Assembly (NCBI RefSeq): GCF_014396385.1
Contig: NZ_CP060716.1
Location: forward strand, 2,046,001-2,110,000
From: Leucobacter denitrificans
Lineage (GTDB): Bacteria; Actinomycetota; Actinomycetes; Actinomycetales; Microbacteriaceae
DNA length: 64,000 bases
Reading direction: 5' to 3'
How positions within the stretch are numbered: the stretch's first letter is position 1; every line of letters starts with the position of its first letter. The notes beneath the pieces are model-generated. The model saw only the letters and a list, made by a program, of their open reading frames with translations, was not told where the DNA came from and made no database searches. Shown here one piece after another: positions 16,629 through 24,986 of this stretch. Both the position numbers and the translations under genes were made by a program.

Positions 16629-19600
16629 ATGGCAACTTGGAAGGCGTTTGAGCGCCGGGGGAACGTTCTATCGAACGCCCCCATGCACGAAATAAGAACG
16701 AACGCGCGGGCGCATCGGGGGCGAATGGCTCGTCGCGTTCTCGCAGTTACATCAGCATTTGCGATCGCGCTCGTGGGCGCCACGCCGGCATTGGCAGATG
16801 ACGCAGTGCTTGATGAGACTGCGAGTGTGGTGGCTCCGGAGCAGGCGGCTCCGGAGCCTGCACCTGCGCCCGCACCAGAACCTGCTCCAGCGCCTGCGCC
16901 CGCCCCGGAGCCTGCGCCCGCCCCGGAGCCTGCGCCCGCACCAGCTCCAGCGCCTGCACCGGCACCTGAACCAGCTCCAAAGGCGGAGCCCGTTCCAGCG
17001 AAGACACCTGCTGAACCAGCGCCTGCACCGGAGACCGAGCCTTCTGCAGCCAAGAGCGCGGCTCCACAGACCAAAGCCACCGCCGCGAACGATTCAGGCG
17101 TCGAAGTGCTCCCTGCTCCTCCGTACCTGCGCTGGAAGACTGTAGACGCCAATGGTGCAACAGTTCAAGACGCGACGATCGTTGTAGAAGGGCCAAGGAA
17201 CGACGCAGTCAATGACGACGGCGCCGATTCGCAATGGGCGAATGCGACATCGACGACGGTGTCAGATAACACAGGTCAGGCAGGATACACCGGAGCCGAT
17301 GAGGATCCGGAGCCAGGCGTATTCCTCGTGAAGGCACTCATCGACGACGATGACGCGACCCGCACCCCGGTCAATGTGCTCGCTACTGACAGCCCATATC
17401 GGGTGAGTGGATCGCTCACAAATGGTGACGTTGCCGATTGGGTGACGACCCCCGTGACACTTGCCGCGAACGACAACGTCACCGCGATCACATTCGCGCC
17501 CAAACCGGTTGCGGTGCAGGATATTGAATCTCTCTCAGAGGGCGATGCTGGCGGACTCGGAGACTTCGGAATCATGTCGCTCGGGCCCGACGGGCCAGGG
17601 GGAGTGGAGCTCGACGCACCGTATGTGTACTGGTCGGTGAAGAACGGCACAACTCTCATCGGTGGGGCGACGTTCACCATCCAAGGACCGCACGTCAGCA
17701 ACGCCAGTAACGACAATAACAGTAGCTGGGGGAACTCCTACTCTGTGACGGACAACACCGGGCAAGCAGGATACAACGGGCTCGACCGTGACCCAGATCC
17801 GGGAGAATTCGCTGTGACCGGCATAGGAAGTAACGGTCAGACCGCCATCAGTAGTGACCGGCGGTACCGCGTACAGATGACGAGTGCCCCGTCTGGCATG
17901 ACGTCGAGCAATACAGGGTGGGAAACTATTCCGCGTCGAGGCAATAACAATAGTGGCTACCAGCTGCCAGCAACAGACGCCTGGGATGACAACGACACCT
18001 ACGACTTCGGCGTATGGGGGGTCGGGCAGTCTCGCACAGTCAGCCTGAACATCACAAAGATCGGCGACCGCACTGGGAGTGGACTAACGGACGCGACGAG
18101 GGTCCCGGATGCAACTTACACCGCATACGCTTCGACAGGCGGAAATCCGGGTTCACCGACCTCAACGGTGCTCGGCACTTGCACTACCGACGGAAATGGC
18201 GAGTGCTCAATCCAGGTTTCGCGTACAAATACCAACGGGGTATGGGTCGTTGAGACCGGTGTTCCCACCGGATGGAGGGCAATATCAGCGATCGGTACCG
18301 GCCCATACCAAAATTCGAAAACTGCGACTCCTTATCGTTTCAAGGTGGACATCACCAATGGTTCTGGTTACCAGACGCGAAACATCACAGCGGATAGCAA
18401 CTCCCCGAATACTGACGTGAGCGGGGCGTGGGTGAACGCCCGCGTTAATCCGGAGTTCCCTAGTTCGTGCGGGCTCTCAATTGCAATGGTGTTTGATACC
18501 TCAGCCTCCATTAACCAAAGCGAGATGACGAGCTTTAAAGATGCCGCCAAACTATTTGTTGGCAATGGTGGGCTTGGGGGCACACCTTCAACGGTGACGA
18601 TGTTCAGTTTTGATTCCACGGCATCGACGATGAACGATGGCAACTTCTACAATCTCGCAATCCAGGGGTCTGCTGGTTCGAACACAGGTTGGGCGGGTGC
18701 AGCGAATCAAATCCAGAACGGATTGCCGAACGAGGGTAACAGCAGTGGCTACACCAACTGGGATGCGGCATTTCGACTCGTGAACTCGACGGGCGCTTAT
18801 GACATGGTGGTGTTCCTCACAGATGGAGATCCCACGGCGTATGACAATGCCGGCAGTGGTGAAACAAACACTACCGTTCAGTTCAGGATGGTCGAGCAGG
18901 CAGTGCTCTCGGCAAATACGGTGAAGGCAAGGACCACACCGTCGGACCCTACCAAGACGACGAAGATTGTTGGTGTTGGTGTTGGGCTCTCGACGAACTC
19001 CCACCTTAATCTGGAGGCAATTACGGGACCCACTCCGGGTGACGACTACTTCCTTGCTGGAAGCTTCTCCGACCTCGAAACCACGCTTCGTGACCTCGCG
19101 CTGCAGAACTGTGGCGGCACAATCAGCGTCGTCAAAGAGTTGCAAGATGCGAACGGTGACGTGGTCAACACGAGTGCTTCAGGCTGGACATTCACCGCCT
19201 CAGGCGGAGTTGTTGATGGATCACCTGCAGCGCATACAACCTCTACTTCTGGAACGAACTTCGAACTCACGTTCAACGACCTCAACACGCACAACGTAGT
19301 GATACAGGAAACGACGCAGACGGGGTACGACTTCGTCAGCGCATCCTGCACAAATACTGCTGGCGCAGTGGCTGTCGACGCAGCGAACGCGAAGTTCACG
19401 GTTCCCGTCAAGAGTGGGCTCATCACGGCCTGCAAAGTTGTGAACAAGGAGAAACCGAAGCTCGTCTCCCTCACCGTGAACAAGGTTTGGCAGGTTGTAG
19501 ATGGCGATGGAGATGTCATTGACACCTACACGATTCCGGGCGGTGCCGTACCAGCGTGGCTCAATGCGTCGCTCGAACTCGATGGAGATGTGGAACCCTG

Positions 19601-20603
19601 GGGCGTCGCTGATCCTGGATACCTGGTAGGAAGCACCGCCCAAATCGGTGAGCAATCCTCATTAGGCCTGACAGCGCCTCACGGATGTGAGATCACCTCT
19701 CAGCGAGTGACATTGGTCAACGGAGTTACGACAGACCACGATGTGTCTAACGGAGCGTACGCGCACACTATCACTGAGCTGCCGAGTCCGAACACCGCGA
19801 CCATCACCAACCGGGTGACCTGCTTGACCCAACTCACACTCGTGAAGCACGTGGACAACAGTGAGTTCTGGGGTACGAACGCCGCGACTGATTGGGACCT
19901 TACCGCGACTGGCCCGTCGACCGTCACCGGTGAAACCGGAGACGCGAACGTGTGGCCAGCGGTGATCACCGAGGGTGATTACACGCTCAGCGAGGTCGGC
20001 CCCGCCGGATACGCGCAGAGCGCCTGGACCTGCACGAGGTTGACTGACAACGGCTCCGAATCCGTGACAGTAACTGGTGATGAGGTGACCGTGGCCTTCG
20101 GTGACAACGTCACGTGTGAAATCACGAACACCGCACTCCCAGGCTCAGTGAGCTGGGCAAAGATCGCTAACGGTTCTGACGCATCACTTGCTGGATCGAC
20201 CTGGACCCTCACCGGCCCCGGCGTACCAGCGAACACCGTCGTCGTTGACTGCACATCAGGTCCGTGCACCGTCGCAGCATATGAGGACACGAACGCAGCA
20301 GCGGGCAGTTTCAAGCTAGAGAATCTCAAATGGGGCAACTACACGCTGACTGAGGAGACACCTCCTCCGGGGTATGTGCTCGATACGACGGTGCACGCGT
20401 TCCAAATCACCGGCGCATCTCTTGACTACGTGTTCGACGAGGCATTCGTGAACACTCAACTGCCGGGACCAAAGCTTCCACTTACCGGTGGAATTGGCCG
20501 AGATCAGGTCTACATCGGAGGCGGGATCGTGCTTCTCATCGCGATCGCAGCGTACGGGTTCGTCACGCTGAACCGCCGACGCGGACAGGGGCGCATCGTA
20601 TGA
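16629..20603 (+). CDS. VWA-domain, LPxTG-anchored pilus tip adhesin (SpaA-like pilin)
   Basis: A 1324-residue surface protein. A signal peptide with a long basic n-region ends at about residue 56 (GATPALA). A Pro/Ala/Glu repeat stalk covers roughly 72-136. Two related modules follow, each containing DNTGQAGY (about 212 and 374). A von Willebrand A domain spans about 610-830; its metal site DTSAS (about 622) and TDGDP are present. Several SpaA/Cna-B-like beta domains follow, the last with E-box YTLTEETPPPGYVL. LPLTG (1283-1287), a hydrophobic helix and RRR form the sortase signal. A VWA tip protein followed by a YPKN backbone pilin and class C sortase is the layout of Gram-positive sortase pili. 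I see no YPKN motif here, consistent with a tip subunit. Confidence 0.85.
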   Translation: MATWKAFERRGNVLSNAPMHEIRTNARAHRGRMARRVLAVTSAFAIALVGATPALADDAVLDETASVVAPEQAAPEPAPAPAPEPAPAPAPAPEPAPAPEPAPAPAPAPAPAPEPAPKAEPVPAKTPAEPAPAPETEPSAAKSAAPQTKATAANDSGVEVLPAPPYLRWKTVDANGATVQDATIVVEGPRNDAVNDDGADSQWANATSTTVSDNTGQAGYTGADEDPEPGVFLVKALIDDDDATRTPVNVLATDSPYRVSGSLTNGDVADWVTTPVTLAANDNVTAITFAPKPVAVQDIESLSEGDAGGLGDFGIMSLGPDGPGGVELDAPYVYWSVKNGTTLIGGATFTIQGPHVSNASNDNNSSWGNSYSVTDNTGQAGYNGLDRDPDPGEFAVTGIGSNGQTAISSDRRYRVQMTSAPSGMTSSNTGWETIPRRGNNNSGYQLPATDAWDDNDTYDFGVWGVGQSRTVSLNITKIGDRTGSGLTDATRVPDATYTAYASTGGNPGSPTSTVLGTCTTDGNGECSIQVSRTNTNGVWVVETGVPTGWRAISAIGTGPYQNSKTATPYRFKVDITNGSGYQTRNITADSNSPNTDVSGAWVNARVNPEFPSSCGLSIAMVFDTSASINQSEMTSFKDAAKLFVGNGGLGGTPSTVTMFSFDSTASTMNDGNFYNLAIQGSAGSNTGWAGAANQIQNGLPNEGNSSGYTNWDAAFRLVNSTGAYDMVVFLTDGDPTAYDNAGSGETNTTVQFRMVEQAVLSANTVKARTTPSDPTKTTKIVGVGVGLSTNSHLNLEAITGPTPGDDYFLAGSFSDLETTLRDLALQNCGGTISVVKELQDANGDVVNTSASGWTFTASGGVVDGSPAAHTTSTSGTNFELTFNDLNTHNVVIQETTQTGYDFVSASCTNTAGAVAVDAANAKFTVPVKSGLITACKVVNKEKPKLVSLTVNKVWQVVDGDGDVIDTYTIPGGAVPAWLNASLELDGDVEPWGVADPGYLVGSTAQIGEQSSLGLTAPHGCEITSQRVTLVNGVTTDHDVSNGAYAHTITELPSPNTATITNRVTCLTQLTLVKHVDNSEFWGTNAATDWDLTATGPSTVTGETGDANVWPAVITEGDYTLSEVGPAGYAQSAWTCTRLTDNGSESVTVTGDEVTVAFGDNVTCEITNTALPGSVSWAKIANGSDASLAGSTWTLTGPGVPANTVVVDCTSGPCTVAAYEDTNAAAGSFKLENLKWGNYTLTEETPPPGYVLDTTVHAFQITGASLDYVFDEAFVNTQLPGPKLPLTGGIGRDQVYIGGGIVLLIAIAAYGFVTLNRRRGQGRIV
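16843..17035 (+). repeat. Pro/Ala/Glu coding repeat
   Basis: Degenerate tandem units encoding PAPEP and PAPAP for about 64 residues directly after the mature N-terminus of the tip pilin. Such extended proline-rich stretches act as cell-wall or surface spacers. The low complexity also creates a long spurious Gly/Ala-rich frame on the opposite strand. Confidence 0.8.
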
Positions 20604-20691
20604 CGCTTCTCCGAGACCAATTTGAACAGCAGAACTACAACTAACCGACCGGCGTCCAGATGGCGTTGGTGGCAACGGAAAGAAGGAAAAA

Positions 20692-22112
20692 ATGAATACG
20701 AGGAAAACGTCGCTCCGACGCCTCGCCGCAGGCGTGGGGGTCCTGTCCCTCGCGCTGGTCGGGTTTGTCGGTGGCAACGCGGCATCAGCCGCAACGGGGG
20801 AAACGCCGTAGCAGGCAGTATCGACACTACGCTTACTGGATCACTGACGATCAACAAGCACGAGAGTGATCCGCAGAGTATAGCGGGGAACATCCTTGGA
20901 GATCCACTCGAGGGCGTCGTCTTCCAAATTGAGCCAATCACCAATGTCGATCTCACGACTGAGGAAGGCTGGACAACTATTGAGGCTGCGTATGCTCCTC
21001 AGCCGACCGCTGCACCAATCCTGACGGGTCTCACGCTCGGTACGGCGACATCGCTCACCCCGACGAACGCATCGGGTGTTACGGTCGAGGATAACCTGCC
21101 CGTCGGTGCCTACTATGTCACCGAGATCAGCTCAGGTCCAAACATCATCACCGCTCCGGCGATCCCGTTCATCATCACAATCCCTGAACCAAACGCCAAC
21201 GGCACCTGGAACTACAACCCGGTTGCCTACCCGAAGAACGACGTAGGTACGGTTACTCCTACGAAGACGGTAAGCGACCCGATCGATGGAGTCTTAGGTC
21301 TCGACAAGAACGTCGACTGGACCATCTCGGCACCGTTACCCGCAACGAGTGTCGGTTACACCGAGTTCAAGATTTCGGACAGCCTTGACCCGGATCTCAC
21401 GTTTGTCGCATGGCAAAGTGTGAGTGTTGGAGCAACCCCACTGACTCCAGGAACCGACTTCTCGGTTAATCCAACGACGCACGAGATCATGTTCCTTGCA
21501 CCAGGACTCTTGACGCTGAACAACGCGCTCGAAGAGGGCAATGTGACTGTGACGGCAGTGCTCCGCACCACGGTAACCGAGGTTGGTGCTCACACCAACG
21601 TGGCGAACATCACTGTGAACGGAAACACGATTCCGACGAATGAACCGCAGACAAACTGGGGCGCACTTGAGATTAAAAAGGTTGATTCCGAGAACACCCA
21701 GGAGGTTCTGGGCGGAGCAGACTTCGAGGTGTACCTCGCTGACACCAACGGGGATCCAACAGGTACTGCAATCGCCTCGGGCACCACTGATGCGACTGAC
21801 GGAACGCTCCACTTTGATTTCTACATCGGAAGCGGAGCAACGACATCGATGACCGTCGTGGTTGTTGAGACTGTGGCTCCTCAGGGCTACGTGCTTCCTG
21901 ACGATCCAACCTATGGTCCGTTCACCATCACAGCAGGTTCGACGGTAACAGCCTCGACCGTTTACGAAACGATCGAGAACTACGAGCCGACGGCACCGAA
22001 CCTGCCACTCACCGGTTCGACTGGCACGATGGCCTTCACCCTTGGTGGCCTCGCGCTGATCGCGATGGGTGCGGGCATGATGCTCGTACGCCGCACCCGC
22101 TCCCACCGCTGA
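20692..22112 (+). pseudogene. backbone (major) pilin with LPxTG anchor, frameshifted after the signal peptide
   Basis: AGAAGG (20681-20686) precedes ATG 20692, which encodes a typical signal peptide (MNTRKTSLRRLAAG... ending ASAATG) that hits TAG at 20809-20811. The mature pilin continues in another frame. Adding one G to the G5 run at 20796-20800 joins them into a 473-residue protein. The mature part has pilin motif YPKN (Lys codon 21234-21236), which supplies the linking lysine, Cna-B-like domains, E-box VVVVETVAPQGYVL, and C-terminal LPLTG, hydrophobic helix and RRTRSHR. As read, no secreted pilin is made. Sequencing error, slipped-strand phase variation or decay are all possible. It lies 88 bp after the tip pilin and 83 bp before the sortase. 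Confidence 0.8.
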
Positions 22113-22139
22113 GCGTCAACTGGTAACTAACCATTGACC

Positions 22140-22177
22140 GTGAAGGGGCGGGGGACTCAGATTCCTCGCCCCTTCAC
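22140..22177 (+). terminator. strong hairpin between backbone pilin and sortase
   Basis: Perfect 11-bp stem GTGAAGGGGCG (22140-22150) / CGCCCCTTCAC (22167-22177). It can extend inward through five more pairs, two of them G-U, to a 6-nt loop. No U-tract follows. It probably attenuates or processes the transcript so that sortase is made at lower level than pilin. Confidence 0.6.
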
Positions 22178-22195
22178 GACACAGAAAGACCTCTC

Positions 22196-23134
22196 ATGAC
22201 ACTCACATCAGCTCCACAGCTGCGGAATCCGAAGTCGGACTCCCCGGCACGGTGGCGCATGCCCTGGGGAACCGCGGGAGTCGCCCTCCTTGCGTTCCTC
22301 GGAGTACTTGTCATGCTGTACCCGAGCACCGCCTCATGGTTCTCGCAATACAACCAGTCGCAGATCGTGGTGAGTCTCGACGACACGGTGAGTGAAGAGC
22401 AACCGTCACTGTTGCGCACCGCAATCAGTGACGCTCACGCCTACAACAGCGCACTCATCAGGGGTGAAATAGATCGAGGCGCAATGCTCGACCCATCGAG
22501 CAACGTTCCAACTTCACACGCATCAACTCCGGGTGGGTTCGACTACGATCAATTGCTACGCGCAAGTGCTGACGGCGTTATGGCCCGGCTGCGCATACCC
22601 GCAATCAACGTAGACTTGCCCATCTACCACGGCACGTCAGAGACAACACTCCTCAAAGGCGTCGGCCATCTTGAAGGAACCTCACTGCCAGTGGGTGGTG
22701 ACTCCCAACACTCGGTTCTCACCGCTCACCGTGGGCTGCCAGAAGCAGTACTGTTCAATGAGCTCGATCAGTTGGAGATCGGGGACACCTTCACAATCGA
22801 GGTGTTCGGCGAGGTACTCACGTATCGCGTGTTTGAAACACAGACCGTTCTTCCGGATGAGTCCCAAAGCCTGCTGCCAGAGTACGGAAAGGATCACGTC
22901 ACCCTGGTGACCTGCACTCCGCTCGGCATTAATAGTCACAGGTACCTTGTCACTGGCGAGCGTATACTTCCAACCCCCGTAGCGGATATTGAAGCCGCTG
23001 GTGCGAGGCCCGAAATCCCAGGATTTCCCTGGTGGACCGTAGCGCTCGGCGGATCAATACTCGCGTACGTCTCAATCATCGTCGTTGCGGGTAGAACCGC
23101 ACGACCTACCGGAGAGGAATCGGTAACTCTCTAA
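22196..23134 (+). CDS. class C (pilus-polymerising) sortase
   Basis: A 312-residue membrane transpeptidase. N-terminal membrane helix at about 26-46, catalytic sortase domain about 135-265, and a C-terminal membrane helix about 278-300, the topology of class C enzymes. The catalytic triad is visible: His in VLTAHRG, Cys in TLVTCTPLG, Arg in RYLVTGERI. The expected lid region before the catalytic domain reads MLDPSSN, so the usual aromatic residue after Asp-Pro is Ser. The enzyme cleaves LPxTG after Thr and joins pilin subunits through the YPKN lysine. It is the last gene of the pilus operon. Confidence 0.9.
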   Translation: MTLTSAPQLRNPKSDSPARWRMPWGTAGVALLAFLGVLVMLYPSTASWFSQYNQSQIVVSLDDTVSEEQPSLLRTAISDAHAYNSALIRGEIDRGAMLDPSSNVPTSHASTPGGFDYDQLLRASADGVMARLRIPAINVDLPIYHGTSETTLLKGVGHLEGTSLPVGGDSQHSVLTAHRGLPEAVLFNELDQLEIGDTFTIEVFGEVLTYRVFETQTVLPDESQSLLPEYGKDHVTLVTCTPLGINSHRYLVTGERILPTPVADIEAAGARPEIPGFPWWTVALGGSILAYVSIIVVAGRTARPTGEESVTL

Positions 23135-23301
23135 CCCAAGAACGCCCCCCTGTCGCTGCGAAAGTACCGTTCGATACACCGTCGCCGCTTGCCTCCCCAG
23201 TTAAAGAAGTCGAAATGCGCTCCCCCGTAAATTGCGCGGCGACTTCGCAAGCACCGAGAAGAATCGATCAGGGAAACCAGGCGGCAGGGGGGTTCTATTT
23301 A

Positions 23302-24948
23302 TTAGGCAGCAGCGGGTAGATCAGCAGCGTTCATAATCGTGTACGAGTACCCCTGCTCCGCGAGGAACCGCTGACGGTTCTGCGCAAAGTCCTGATCCAC
23401 TGTGTCGCGCGCGATGAGCGTGTAGAACGACGCCGTCACACCGTCTGCCTTTGGCCTGAGTAGGCGGCCGAGGCGCTGCGCCTCTTCTTGGCGCGAGCCG
23501 AACGAGCCAGAGATCTGAATCGCGACTGATGCGTCTGGCAGATCCACCGAGAAATTTGCGACCTTCGACACGACGAGCGTCTTCACTTCGCCTGCACGGA
23601 ACGCCTGGAAGAGTTCTTCGCGCTCGTTCACCGGGGTCTGCCCGGTGATGAGTGGCGCGTCGAGCGCTTCGGCCATCGACTCGAGCTGGTCAATGTACTG
23701 CCCAATAACTAGGGTGCTTTCGCCCGGGTGTCGGTCGATGATCTCTTTCGCGATGCGCTCTTTTTGCGGGGTCGAGGAGGCTATGCGGTACCGATCTTGA
23801 TCCTCCGCGACGGCGTACTCGAGTCGCTCAGATTCAGGCAGGTCGATGCGGATCTCAAAGCACGCGGCCGGTGCGATGAATCCTTGGGCCTCGATATCTT
23901 TCCACGCGGCGTCGTATCGCTTCGGGCCAATGAGGCTGAACACGTCACCCTCTCGCCCGTCTTCACGCACGAGCGTCGCGGTAAGGCCGAGGCGGCGCCG
24001 CGCCTGCAGGTCGGCGGTGAGCTTAAACACGGGGGCGGGTAACAAGTGCACCTCGTCGTAAACGATGACGCCCCAGTCCTGCGCGTCGAGGAGCGACAGG
24101 TGTGCGTATTCACCCTTTCGCTTGCTCGTAAGAATCTGGTACGTCGCGATGGTGACGGGCTTGACCTCTTTCACCTGACCCGAGTACTCGCCGATCTCAT
24201 CCTCAGTGAGGTTCGTGCGGCGAAGCAACTCGTCGCGCCACTGGCGAGCAGACACCGCGTTCGTCACGAGAATGAGCGTCTTCGCACCCACCGCAGCCAT
24301 CGCGGCCGCGCCCACGAGCGTCTTGCCCGCGCCACAGGGGAGCACCACGACCCCCGATCCACCGCGCTGAAACGCCTCGACCGCCTTGTGCTGGTAGTCG
24401 CGCAGACTCCAGTCGCTCTCGTCGAGCTCGATCTCGTAGGGTTCGCCCGGCGTGTACCCGGCGAGATCTTCGGCGGGCCAGCCGCGTGCCACGAGCTGCT
24501 GCTTGAGTTCGCCGCGCGCCCACGCTTCGACGGGCATGCTGAAGTCGTCAATCTTGTTGCCGAGCAGCGGCGCGACCTTCTTCGCAGACGACACCTCACG
24601 CAAAATCGCCGCGTCGTCAGAGTGCAGCATGAGGTCACCGTCTTCGGTGCGCTCGATGGTGAGCCTGCCGTAGCGCCGCATCGTGTCGGCGATCTCGGCA
24701 GCGACCCCGCTCGGCACCGGAAACTTCGCGTAGCGATTCAGCGTCTCAAGAATTTCTTCGGCCGTGTGCCCGGCCGCGCGCGCGTTCCACAAGCCCAGGC
24801 GTGTCACGCGGTAGGTGTGAATGTGTTCGGGGGCGCGCTCGAGCTCGGCGAATACCGCGAGTTCATGCCGTGCATCTTCAGCGTCGGGGTGCGCAACCTC
24901 GAGCAGCACGGTGTGATCGCTCTGCACAATGAGTGGGCCAAGAGTCAT
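23302..24948 (-). CDS. XPB/Ssl2-type DNA repair helicase
   Basis: A 548-residue superfamily II helicase. After an N-terminal damage-recognition-like region (about 1-185) come motif I LPCGAGKT (about 205), motif II YDEVHLLPA (DEVH box), motif III GLTATLVREDGRE (the RED-type element typical of XPB follows), and motifs V-VI in the C-terminal lobe (SKVANFSVDLPDA, GSRQEEAQRLGRLLRPK). Bacterial XPB is a 3'-5' ATP-dependent helicase implicated in nucleotide excision repair. The helicase-associated-domain gene ends 38 bp upstream on the same strand, so they are probably cotranscribed and functionally linked. Confidence 0.9.
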   Translation of the reverse strand: MTLGPLIVQSDHTVLLEVAHPDAEDARHELAVFAELERAPEHIHTYRVTRLGLWNARAAGHTAEEILETLNRYAKFPVPSGVAAEIADTMRRYGRLTIERTEDGDLMLHSDDAAILREVSSAKKVAPLLGNKIDDFSMPVEAWARGELKQQLVARGWPAEDLAGYTPGEPYEIELDESDWSLRDYQHKAVEAFQRGGSGVVVLPCGAGKTLVGAAAMAAVGAKTLILVTNAVSARQWRDELLRRTNLTEDEIGEYSGQVKEVKPVTIATYQILTSKRKGEYAHLSLLDAQDWGVIVYDEVHLLPAPVFKLTADLQARRRLGLTATLVREDGREGDVFSLIGPKRYDAAWKDIEAQGFIAPAACFEIRIDLPESERLEYAVAEDQDRYRIASSTPQKERIAKEIIDRHPGESTLVIGQYIDQLESMAEALDAPLITGQTPVNEREELFQAFRAGEVKTLVVSKVANFSVDLPDASVAIQISGSFGSRQEEAQRLGRLLRPKADGVTASFYTLIARDTVDQDFAQNRQRFLAEQGYSYTIMNAADLPAAA

Positions 24949-24986
24949 AACTAGCCATTTTACGCGCTCTCGGTGAACTGCGCAGG

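Noticed and set aside
16508..17152. Gly/Ala-rich reverse-strand frame near the pilin start
   Set aside because: Produced by the Pro/Ala/Glu repeat read backwards.
23181..23243. GTCGCCGC/GCGGCGAC inverted repeat as a sortase/XPB terminator
   Set aside because: Eight pairs with a 47-nt loop is weak in GC-rich DNA, and no U-tract follows; probably chance.
24046..24954. 302-residue forward frame opposite XPB
   Set aside because: Shadow of the XPB gene; composition is Arg/His-rich and no motif is seen.
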